Positions 1-5,042 of a DNA stretch of 5,194 bases are shown in pieces (positions within the stretch are counted from its first letter, which is position 1; each line of letters begins with the position of its first letter). A program made the translations under genes and the position numbers. A model generated the notes under the pieces. It ran no database searches, was not told the origin of the DNA, and was given only the letters and a program-made list of their open reading frames with translations. This DNA comes from Holophagaceae bacterium UBA706 (GTDB lineage: Bacteria > Acidobacteriota > Holophagae > Holophagales > Holophagaceae): positions 1 through 5,194 of the forward strand of contig DBME01000366.1 of the NCBI GenBank assembly GCA_002298155.1, in the 5' to 3' direction.

Positions 1-116
1 ATGACCAGCTTTATGGCAGGTTCAGATGGCTTCTACGGGTAAACGGATCATGCGGTGGACCTGGGGCGGGCCCGGTCTTGAAGGGTGGGAACAATAAGTC
101 TCTTTCTCGGCTTGCC

Positions 117-138
117 CAGGGGGGATCAATTTCCCCTG
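117..138. repeat. Stem-loop, possible terminator of an upstream gene
   Basis: The arms CAGGGG (117-122) and CCCCTG (133-138) are perfectly complementary. Two G-T wobbles and an A-T pair extend the stem to nine pairs around a TCAA loop. An outer GCC/GGC pairing (114-116 with 142-144) is possible across an asymmetric internal loop. No T-run follows, so a canonical intrinsic terminator is not supported. A role in ending a gene that enters from the left is only a possibility. Confidence 0.35.
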
Positions 139-333
139 CTTGGCGTTTCCAGTGGGGGCGTGGCGGATCCTGCCCAAAACCAACCCCACGGATTGCGGCA
201 GGATGGTTAAAATCCCCCATGTATTCCCTGCCGTTTTCCTAGGTGTGCCGGAAACTCTGGAGAGCTCACCTTTTAACCATTTCATTCGTTGGGAAGAGAA
301 TGAAAAGCTGTTCGCTTGACGATTGAACATTCC

Positions 334-348
334 CAGCCGAACAGGCTG
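334..348. repeat. Small hairpin in the leader of the first gene
   Basis: CAGCC (334-338) and GGCTG (344-348) form a perfect five-pair stem with loop GAACA, about 40 bp before the start codon at 389. It could shape the mRNA leader, but a stem this short also arises by chance. Confidence 0.25.
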
Positions 349-375
349 CCGATCAACTTCTGCTTCCGCCATTTT

Positions 376-381
376 AAGGAG
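376..381 (+). promoter_or_regulatory. Ribosome binding site that sets the start at 389
   Basis: AAGGAG lies seven bases before the ATG at 389. It decides against the longer in-frame reading from the TTG at 323, whose extra 22 residues would put a charged stretch ahead of the signal-peptide-like segment. Confidence 0.75.
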
Positions 382-388
382 AGTGCCA

Positions 389-802
389 ATGGACTCCACG
401 TGGCTTCAAGTTGTAGCACTGAGCCTTGTGGTGTCACCAGTAATGGGAGGGAGTGCTCCTGAGGATTTGGTTTTTCAGAGCCGGGCGGGGATGGAAGAAT
501 GGGCAAAAAAAGAACTGGGTTCTCCTGACTTCTACACGTTTATTAATAAAAAAAAGGAGTTAATTGTCATTATTGGGTGCGGAACATTTGGCTATCGTTC
601 GAATTGCTTTTATGTATTTTCAAAATTGAATTTAAGTGATGCTCCTTATCGAATGGAACTTTACCATCCTTCTGTATACGCTGCAATAGAAGTACATGAG
701 GAGAGGGACTCTATTATTCTGAAAATTCCCCATGGACCTAAAATATTAGAAATTCCATGGGAAGGGATTGCCATCGAACTTCAATATCAAGAACCCAAGT
801 GA
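389..802 (+). CDS. Small putative exported protein, family not recognised
   Basis: 137 residues that I cannot assign to a family. The N-terminus (MDSTWLQVVALSLVVSPVMG, then GSAPEDL) has a hydrophobic core at about residues 5-18 and small residues after it, like a Sec signal peptide with cleavage near residues 20-23, although the usual N-terminal positive charge is missing. The mature part has one Lys-rich patch (KKKEL, about residue 54), two cysteines (in IIGCGTF and SNCFY) that could form a disulfide outside the cytoplasm, and alternating hydrophobic strands towards the C-terminus, suggesting a small beta-rich domain. The start is chosen from AAGGAG seven bases upstream. The gene is AT-rich, unlike the genes from 2259 on, and is followed on the same strand by another AT-rich gene with an export-like N-terminus. 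A periplasmic immunity or accessory protein would fit this setting, but that is a guess. An A8 run at 548-555 is noted separately. Confidence 0.7.
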   Translation: MDSTWLQVVALSLVVSPVMGGSAPEDLVFQSRAGMEEWAKKELGSPDFYTFINKKKELIVIIGCGTFGYRSNCFYVFSKLNLSDAPYRMELYHPSVYAAIEVHEERDSIILKIPHGPKILEIPWEGIAIELQYQEPK

Positions 803-878
803 TGCCCGGCATTCTCCAGTCGGATTTGAGTCTTGAAAATTTGAGATTCTGAAGGGAGATCCATCAAGTGAAAGCCAT

Positions 879-910
879 TTGGATTTTTCTTGAATTGGGT
901 CGAATATAAT
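879..910 (+). promoter_or_regulatory. Candidate promoter before the Sel1-repeat gene
   Basis: A perfect TATAAT lies at 905-910. The -35 is poor: TTGGAT at 879-884 has a 20-bp spacer and TTTTTC at 884-889 a 15-bp spacer. Transcription would begin near 917, leaving a leader of about 70 bases before the ATG at 987. Because the ATG at 909 lies inside this -10 box, a start there is unlikely if the promoter is real. In an AT-rich stretch a TATAAT can arise by chance. Confidence 0.4.
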
Positions 911-970
911 GCGGATTGCCTTTTGTAGACGCATAACTAGCAATAATGTTGTTACAATTGATGTCATGAA

Positions 971-976
971 AGGAGG
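971..976 (+). promoter_or_regulatory. Ribosome binding site favouring the start at 987
   Basis: AGGAGG lies ten bases before the ATG at 987, slightly long but within the usable range. The in-frame ATGs at 909 and 966 have no comparable site, and the ATG at 966 overlaps the approach to this one. Confidence 0.6.
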
Positions 977-986
977 GCGCACGGCC

Positions 987-1859
987 ATGCGAAATTTGGT
1001 TTCCGGTGTATTTGCATATGTTGGATTGCTGTCTGGAAGTGTCATGTGTTATCTGTGGCCCCAGGGCGCAGCGCCAGTTGTTCCAAGTCCTGTGGTGGAA
1101 AGGGCAGCACAAAATGCTATCGATTCGGGGGCGCAATCAAATTTTCAAGGACTCCTTAGGGCATTGAGCGGGGATCGAAATGCCTCCGGCGACTTGGTGC
1201 TGGGAATAATTGGTCAAGAGAGCGTTCCTTCAATTTATTACGATCTCCTTTGTTCACAAAATGGGTTTGGGGGAGCATGGTTGGCTCGCAATTTATTCTG
1301 GTCAGGTAATGTCTTCAATAAAATTCGTGCCACATTTTGGGTAAAGGGAATGAATCAAAAAGACATTATTAATGTATTTTGGCCTAGGTTTATTGGGGCG
1401 GAATTACGTCAAGATGTTCAGAATGGCAATTGGATTAGTGTTAACTCCAAAGATGATCAAGAGAGGCTAATCGCTCTTGAAGTAAACAAATTGGGGTTCA
1501 TTAAGGAAGAATCTTCCTTGCTGGGACAGCACGCAAGAAGTGCCCTTTGTGGCTCCATTGAAAGCGCACGATTAATTTGGAAATACTACTATAGTGACCT
1601 ATTACTAAATCCACCGATTCTGTTCAAGCTTGGGACCGACTGGATTGCTATGTTTTCAATTGAGTTGCAAGGCTTTCCTGGCGCAAGTTGCTATAATAAA
1701 TATATGTACTGGTTGATTGTTGCCGCTGAAAATGGTGATCCTGAATCCCAATGGCAACTCTCGCGATGTTTTTACCGCGGTGAACCAGGATCTAATGCAA
1801 GGAGCCTTTACTGGGCCAAAAAGGCACAGGAGGGGGGCTTTCGACCTCCCGCGGGATGA
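987..1859 (+). CDS. Putative exported or membrane-anchored protein with a Sel1-like repeat
   Basis: 290 residues from the ATG at 987, chosen from AGGAGG upstream and because it places a hydrophobic segment (residues 4-24, MRNLVSGVFAYVGLLSGSVMCYLW) at the N-terminus as a signal peptide or anchor. Cys21 is not in a proper lipobox (SVMC), so a lipoprotein is unlikely. Residues 30-235 are not recognised. Residues 239-284 match the Sel1-like repeat pattern: W..VAAENGDPESQWQLSRCFYRG, then A..YWAKKAQEGG. Such alpha/alpha repeats are protein-interaction scaffolds, and exported Sel1-repeat proteins include some type VI effector immunity proteins. That parallel is inference, since no effector is present here. 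The gene is AT-rich like its upstream neighbour, which lies 184 bp away on the same strand, but it seems to have its own promoter. The C-terminus (FRPPAG) follows a G6 run at 1832-1837 and may be a frameshift product; a one-base deletion would extend the protein to a TGA at 1888-1890. Confidence 0.75.
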   Translation: MRNLVSGVFAYVGLLSGSVMCYLWPQGAAPVVPSPVVERAAQNAIDSGAQSNFQGLLRALSGDRNASGDLVLGIIGQESVPSIYYDLLCSQNGFGGAWLARNLFWSGNVFNKIRATFWVKGMNQKDIINVFWPRFIGAELRQDVQNGNWISVNSKDDQERLIALEVNKLGFIKEESSLLGQHARSALCGSIESARLIWKYYYSDLLLNPPILFKLGTDWIAMFSIELQGFPGASCYNKYMYWLIVAAENGDPESQWQLSRCFYRGEPGSNARSLYWAKKAQEGGFRPPAG

Positions 1860-1902
1860 AATATACAAACAGGTTCCCTTGCTGCTTTGATTAAATGGAT
1901 GG

Positions 1903-1978
1903 GTAAGGCGCGCACTTCTCCTGAGTTATTGAATCGGTAGTAAGAACTGGGACAGTTGGTAGCATAGCGCGCCTTTAC
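1903..1978. repeat. Long inverted repeat enclosing a second hairpin
   Basis: GTAAGGCGCGC (1903-1913) pairs with GCGCGCCTTTAC (1967-1978) over 11 pairs with one bulged T. The enclosed 53 bases contain a perfect inner hairpin, AACTG-GGA-CAGTT (1945-1957). The whole element is 76 bases long. It lacks a T-run after the outer stem and a GTTCGA-type T-loop, so it is neither a canonical terminator nor a tRNA. It could be a structured RNA, a processing or 3'-end-protecting structure for the Sel1-repeat gene transcript, or a folded DNA site. Confidence 0.5.
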
Positions 1979-2182
1979 AGGGACCCGGCCCAAGGGGCCT
2001 GATGGGCCGCGGCCATGCGCGCGGGACATGGAGAGCCTTGATGACGAAGGTCGCTGGCATCTTCAGTTTCCTTAACGGGGTCGAATCTCATTTAGGCTGT
2101 TCCCCTATGGGCAGGATGGTTCCACAAGGCCTATTCGAGCCGCTTGAAGGGTCTCCCACGGACCTTTGTGTGCCGGCGCCCA

Positions 2183-2198
2183 CTCGCTGAAGTGCGAG
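2183..2198. repeat. Palindrome upstream of the OLD nuclease gene
   Basis: CTCGC (2183-2187) and GCGAG (2194-2198) are perfect inverted arms around TGAAGT. The site lies about 60 bp before the start codon at 2259 and overlaps the -35 position of the weak promoter candidate at 2187-2215, so it could be an operator. Five-base arms are short, and chance is not excluded. Confidence 0.3.
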
Positions 2199-2215
2199 AC
2201 CCTGTCTGCTATACC
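2187..2215 (+). promoter_or_regulatory. Weak promoter candidate for the OLD nuclease gene
   Basis: CTGAAG (2187-2192) and TATACC (2210-2215) are separated by 17 bp, with three and four matches to the sigma-70 consensus hexamers. Transcription would start about 37 bases before the ATG at 2259. It is the best candidate I see in the leader, but the match is poor. Confidence 0.25.
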
Positions 2216-2258
2216 GCCCGCCCTTGATTCCACGCCCCACCTCGGCCATCCTCCAGTC

Positions 2259-3986
2259 ATGCTTCTGACCAGCCTGGAGATCGTGAACTTCCGCGGCATC
2301 GCGCGCCTGCGTCTGCAGGTGGAGGCGGATGCCACTGTCCTCTTCGGCGAGAACGCCTGGGGCAAGACGAGCCTGGTGGAGGCCCTGCAGAGCACGCTGG
2401 GGACCCGGCCGCTCACAGAGGAGGATTTCCACCGGCTCGCCAACGACCGCACCACCATCGCCAAGCGCATGAGCATCACGCTGGGCTTCCAGGGACAGCC
2501 CTCCCCGGAACTGGAACCGGCCGCCTGGCGGGACAAGGCCGGCGAATGGCGGCTGGTGCTCCAGTGGTCCGGGCGCCGCCCGGACCGCAGCCGGGCCAAG
2601 GTCCGCACCGTCTTCCTGGACGCCCACGGGCGGGAGATCCTCCTCCCGGAGGGGCAGGGGGACCTGCTCGCGGAGAAGGTGCGGCGGAACCATCCGCTGT
2701 TCGTCTTTCGGGAACTGCGCCTGGCGGACGGGATCCTGGCCCCGGCCCTGGCCACGGGACAGGACATGCACGAGGACCCCGAGAAGGCCGTGGGGCGCGT
2801 TTTCGAGCGGCTCCTCTCCGTGCCCCACCAGGTGCATCCCAGTGAACTGGCCCGGGGCCTGGAGGCCCTGAAACGCGTGGCCGTGCGCCGTCCGGAACTC
2901 TTCCAGGCCCTCCAGCCCCCCGGTGAGGGCAACCACCGCCGCGCCGCGGACATGGCCGAAGCGCCCCTGGGCTTCCAGGACGGCAATTCCCTGGCGGACC
3001 TGGCCCAGCACGCCGGCGCCGGCATGCGGCAGGTGGTGCTCCTGACCCTGGTGGGAGCCATGCTCCAGGCGGAGGCGGGGGCCTCCCTGGGCGCGGGGGC
3101 GCAGCCCATCCTGGTCCTGGAGGACCCGGAGACGCACCTGCACCCCATCCAGCTGGCCACGGCCATGAACCTGGTGTCCCAGCTTTCCGTGCAGAAGCTC
3201 ATCACCAGCGCCAACGGCGGGCTCATGGCGGGCTTCCCCCTGCGCGCCCTGCGCCGCCTCGTGCGCCGCAACACCGACACCGCCGTCTTCCCGGACCCCG
3301 ACGAGCCCGCCCTGAGCCCCGTGGAGATGCGCCGGGTGGCCTTCCACGTGCGCACCCACAACGCGGACAGTCTCTTCGCGAGGGTCTGGCTCCTGGTGGA
3401 GGGGGAGACCGAAGCCTGGCTCCTGCCCGAGCTGGCGCGGGTCTGGGGTCTCAACTTCCCCCTGGAGGGCATCCACTGCGTGCCCTTCGCCCAGGCCGGC
3501 CTGGCTCCCCTCCTGGCCTTCGCGGACCGCTTCGGCATCCCCTGGCACCTCATCGCCGACGGCGACGAGGCCGGCCGCCACTATGTCGCCAAGACCCGCA
3601 AGCTCCTCCACAAGCGCCCCGAGGCCCGGCACATCACCGCCCTGCCGGACCTGGACCTGGAGCACTTCCTCTGGCGGGAGGGCTACGAAGGGGTCTTCCG
3701 CAAGGCCGCGGGCGCCATCGACCCCCAGGCCTCCGTGTCCGACGTGATCCACCAGGCCCTTCGCGCCGCTTCCAAGCCCGGCATGGCCCTGGAGGTGGCG
3801 GAGGAGGCCGGCCGGAGGGGACCGGGGCATGTTCCGGCCCGCCTGGGCCAGCTGTTCGCGATCCTCCGGGACAAGGCCAAACCGGCGGGGGATGGGGCCG
3901 TGAACGCGCCCGGTCCGGGCGATCCCCTCCCGGCGGCCGCCGGGAAGATTGTCTCGAATCGGACAATGCCATTGAAAAAGTCCTGA
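2259..3986 (+). CDS. ybjD: OLD-family ATP-dependent endonuclease, YbjD type (ATPase plus TOPRIM)
   Basis: 575 residues, close to the roughly 550 of E. coli YbjD, with matching order and motifs throughout. The start MLLTSLEIVNFRGI aligns with the YbjD N-terminus, so the ATG at 2259 is preferred over the upstream in-frame TTG at 2166, although no clear Shine-Dalgarno precedes it. The ABC-type ATPase half has Walker A GENAWGKTS (residues 30-38) and Walker B LVLEDPETHLHP (285-296). The C-terminal TOPRIM half has LLVEGETE (378-385, with Glu381) and DGDEAG (434-439), the acidic residues expected to bind the metal ions for DNA cleavage. The sequence SKPGMALEVAEEAGRRG near the end is also YbjD-like. 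OLD proteins are ATP-dependent nucleases, and some act in phage exclusion; the cellular role of YbjD itself is unsettled. No helicase partner gene is present. The last 34 or so residues (about 542-575) extend beyond the conserved core, and the final 13 codons overlap the presumed control region of the next operon. Confidence 0.93.
   Translation: MLLTSLEIVNFRGIARLRLQVEADATVLFGENAWGKTSLVEALQSTLGTRPLTEEDFHRLANDRTTIAKRMSITLGFQGQPSPELEPAAWRDKAGEWRLVLQWSGRRPDRSRAKVRTVFLDAHGREILLPEGQGDLLAEKVRRNHPLFVFRELRLADGILAPALATGQDMHEDPEKAVGRVFERLLSVPHQVHPSELARGLEALKRVAVRRPELFQALQPPGEGNHRRAADMAEAPLGFQDGNSLADLAQHAGAGMRQVVLLTLVGAMLQAEAGASLGAGAQPILVLEDPETHLHPIQLATAMNLVSQLSVQKLITSANGGLMAGFPLRALRRLVRRNTDTAVFPDPDEPALSPVEMRRVAFHVRTHNADSLFARVWLLVEGETEAWLLPELARVWGLNFPLEGIHCVPFAQAGLAPLLAFADRFGIPWHLIADGDEAGRHYVAKTRKLLHKRPEARHITALPDLDLEHFLWREGYEGVFRKAAGAIDPQASVSDVIHQALRAASKPGMALEVAEEAGRRGPGHVPARLGQLFAILRDKAKPAGDGAVNAPGPGDPLPAAAGKIVSNRTMPLKKS
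3951..3964. promoter_or_regulatory. Upstream copy of the presumed antitoxin operator
   Basis: GTCTCGAATCGGAC matches the second copy at 3980-3993 in 11 of 14 positions; the three differences are all C/T exchanges. It is framed by an inverted repeat, ATTGTC (3948-3953) and GACAAT (3962-3967). It lies within the coding end of the nuclease gene, just upstream of the candidate -35 box at 3972, where an autorepressing antitoxin could bind cooperatively with the second site. Confidence 0.5.
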
Positions 3987-4000
3987 ATTGGACTTAACCT
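3972..4000 (+). promoter_or_regulatory. Candidate promoter of the toxin-antitoxin operon
   Basis: TTGAAA (3972-3977, five of six to the -35 consensus) and TAACCT (3995-4000, a weak -10 with three of six) are 17-18 bp apart. The stretch between them is the palindrome AAGTCC-TGAATT-GGACTT, which ends on the first base of the -10. This AT-richer patch stands out within GC-rich coding sequence. The poor -10 is the main weakness. Confidence 0.4.
3978..3995. promoter_or_regulatory. Palindromic operator in the promoter spacer
   Basis: AAGTCC (3978-3983) and GGACTT (3990-3995) are perfect six-base inverted arms around TGAATT. The core GTCCTGAATTGGAC (3980-3993) repeats the motif at 3951-3964 with a 29-bp step. 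It overlaps the TGA stop of the nuclease gene (3984-3986) and lies directly before the antitoxin gene. Antitoxins of this group commonly bind palindromes in their own promoters; that this one binds here is inference. Confidence 0.55.
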
Positions 4001-4006
4001 GGGCGA

Positions 4007-4012
4007 AGGAGG
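4007..4012 (+). promoter_or_regulatory. Ribosome binding site that sets the antitoxin start at 4018
   Basis: AGGAGG, five bases before the ATG at 4018, is the strongest such site in the right half of the window. It decides for 4018 over the in-frame TTG at 3988, which lies inside the operator. Confidence 0.8.
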
Positions 4013-4017
4013 GTTGC

Positions 4018-4437
4018 ATGCCGACCCTGAAGCCCCGCACCTCGGAAACCCGACCCCCCGCACCGGACGACCTGGCCGGCGCCGGGCTGCGGGCGTTCTT
4101 CAACATCGCCAAGGTCTGGAACCTCACCGAGGCCCAGCAGCTGCGCCTCCTGGGCCTCACCGGCCGCAGCACCCTCTTCGCCTGGAAGAGCAAGGCCGCC
4201 GCGGGCCCCGTGAAGCTCGGCCCGGACACCCTGGAACGCCTCGGAAACCTGGTGGGCATCTGGAAGGCCCTGGGCATCCTGTTCTCCGAGGACGCCATCG
4301 CCGACGCCTGGATCCACCGGCCCAACGACAACTTCCCCTTCCTGGGCGAAACGCCCCTCTCCCTGATGCTCTTCTCGCTGGAAGGGCTGGCGCAGGTGCG
4401 CCGGCACCTGGACGCCCGGCGCGGCGGCTGGGGATGA
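4018..4437 (+). CDS. Xre/MbcA/ParS-type antitoxin of a RES toxin-antitoxin pair
   Basis: 139 residues, a typical length for this antitoxin group. Residues 24-64 (LRAFFNIAKVWNLTEAQQLRLLG...STLFAWKS) fit the Xre-like helix-turn-helix domain, which binds DNA. Residues 70-135 fit the toxin-binding domain (formerly DUF2384): TLERLGNLVGIWKALGILF, then AWIHRPND, the near-invariant GETPLSLML (110-118) and a final helix LEGLAQVRRHLDA. In the family this domain covers the active site of the RES toxin, and the complex represses its own operon. The first 20 or so residues are Pro-rich and probably disordered. The stop codon overlaps the toxin start by ATGA (4434-4437), so translation of the two is likely coupled. 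The presumed operators lie at 3951-3993. The DNA-binding half is more diverged than the toxin-binding half. The family call is strong because of the gene order. Confidence 0.9.
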   Translation: MPTLKPRTSETRPPAPDDLAGAGLRAFFNIAKVWNLTEAQQLRLLGLTGRSTLFAWKSKAAAGPVKLGPDTLERLGNLVGIWKALGILFSEDAIADAWIHRPNDNFPFLGETPLSLMLFSLEGLAQVRRHLDARRGGWG

Positions 4438-5042
4438 GGTTCCGGCATGTGGATCTGACCGGAGGGGCGGCCTGGCGGCTCATCCCCACCCGGGTGCCCA
4501 GCGCCGACCTCCTGGCGCGGGTGGCGGACCCCTCCGACTACGACCTGCTCAACGCTCTGGAAGCCCGCACCAACCGCCGCATCCAGGCCTTCGGCCACGC
4601 CAACGCCTACGTGGCGGCGGCCTTCGCCTACAGCCTGGGGGGCACCCCCAGCCGCTTCAACGACGGAACCTGGGGCACCATCTACGTGGCCCTGGAGCCG
4701 GAGACGGCCCTGGAGGAGGTGCGCTCCTGGCAGGCCCGGTACCTCACCGGCGACCGCGCCCCCGCGACCCGCCTGGATTTCCGCATGCTGCTGGGCACCC
4801 TGGAGGGGAGCTTCCTGGACATCCGCCGCGCGGATCTGCCGGCGGTGTACGCCCCGGACGACTACGGCCCCAGCCAGGCTTTCGCCCGGGAGCACCGGGA
4901 GACGGAGCGGGGCTTGGCCTACGCCAGCGTGAGGCGGTCAGGTGGCAGCTGCGTGGTGGGCTTCAAGCCGGAAACCGTGCGGGACCTCCGGCATCACCAC
5001 CAGGTGGTGATGAGCTGGGACGGTACCAAACTGGAGATCTAG
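4434..5042 (+). CDS. RES-domain toxin, predicted NAD+-degrading enzyme
   Basis: 202 residues, almost entirely a RES domain. Characterised members break down NAD+ (hydrolysis or phosphorolysis), stopping growth unless the partner antitoxin binds. Visible family features are WRL near the N-terminus (14-16), the core SRFNDGTWGTIYVALEPETALEEV (residues 73-96, with Arg74, Tyr84 and Glu94/95 in the usual places for pocket residues), and the C-terminal block GLAYASVRRSGGSCVVGF (160-177, with Ser165). No frameshift or missing block is seen, so the toxin should be active. The ATG at 4434 overlaps the antitoxin stop. The same frame stays open upstream to 4014, but that part is an out-of-frame reading of the antitoxin gene. 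The TAG stop shares CTAG with the stop of the convergent gene, so there is no room for a terminator between them. Antitoxin before toxin is the normal order for this family. Confidence 0.92.
   Translation: MRFRHVDLTGGAAWRLIPTRVPSADLLARVADPSDYDLLNALEARTNRRIQAFGHANAYVAAAFAYSLGGTPSRFNDGTWGTIYVALEPETALEEVRSWQARYLTGDRAPATRLDFRMLLGTLEGSFLDIRRADLPAVYAPDDYGPSQAFAREHRETERGLAYASVRRSGGSCVVGFKPETVRDLRHHHQVVMSWDGTKLEI

Larger units (their letters stand above)
1..388. other. Left flank without a convincing gene
   Basis: No reading frame here has a ribosome binding site, sensible composition or a recognisable protein. Frame 1 is open from base 1 to a TAA at 40-42 and could be the last 13 codons of a gene entering from the left (ending ...SDGFYG), but this cannot be judged from so few residues. 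The stretch holds a strong stem-loop at 117-138, a small hairpin at 334-348 and the leader of the gene starting at 389. A TTGACG at 316-321 resembles a -35 box, but no acceptable -10 follows at 16-18 bp. Composition is intermediate between the AT-rich genes to the right and the GC-rich part of the window. Confidence 0.5.
1860..2258. other. Intergenic stretch between the AT-rich cassette and the GC-rich genes
   Basis: I see no gene with support here. A 62-codon frame at 2002-2190 has no recognisable product and sits in mixed-composition DNA. The stretch contains a long inverted repeat (1903-1978), a GC-rich hairpin GGCCC-AAG-GGGCC-like element near 1987-1999, a 12-bp sequence at 2110-2121 that also occurs at 197-208, and a palindrome at 2183-2198 beside a weak promoter candidate. 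Composition changes from AT-rich to GC-rich across it, so it probably includes the right edge of the foreign segment. Confidence 0.6.

Noticed and set aside
22..399. A 125-codon frame on the - strand in the left flank
   Set aside because: No ribosome binding site, no recognisable domain and an unbiased composition. It also overlaps the leader and start of the + strand gene at 389.
824..845. Direct repeat ATTTGAG at 824-830 and 839-845
   Set aside because: Seven bases in AT-rich intergenic DNA; there are only two copies and no link to a known type of site.
891..898. TGAATTGG before the Sel1-repeat gene, also present in the antitoxin operator (3984-3991)
   Set aside because: Eight-base matches are frequent in a window of this size, and the 891 copy lacks the flanking inverted arms.
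1945..1990. tRNA-like stretch (CAGTTGGTAG followed by GCGCGCCTTTACAGG)
   Set aside because: It recalls a D-arm and anticodon arm, but the D-stem does not pair, the anticodon stem has no partner, and no T-loop GTTCGA or acceptor stem follows.
2002..2190. A 62-codon + strand frame before the nuclease gene
   Set aside because: Only a weak AAGGGG precedes it, the product is unrecognisable and it lies across the compositional boundary. There is not enough to call a gene.
2259..3986. Gabija GajA-type reading of the OLD nuclease
   Set aside because: No UvrD/GajB-like helicase gene follows, and the N-terminus, Walker A (GENAWGK) and C-terminal blocks follow YbjD much more closely.
4014..4433. N-terminal extension of the RES toxin frame through the antitoxin gene
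   Set aside because: The extension is an out-of-frame reading of the antitoxin (Arg/Pro-rich, low complexity). The RES domain starts just after the ATG at 4434, which overlaps the antitoxin stop in the usual ATGA arrangement.
2088..4895. A 935-codon open frame on the - strand
   Set aside because: It runs antisense through the nuclease and the toxin-antitoxin genes, all of which have clear family motifs on the + strand. Long antisense frames are a by-product of G/C-biased third positions. Its translation is low-complexity (Gly, Ala, Arg, Gln-rich) with no recognisable domain.
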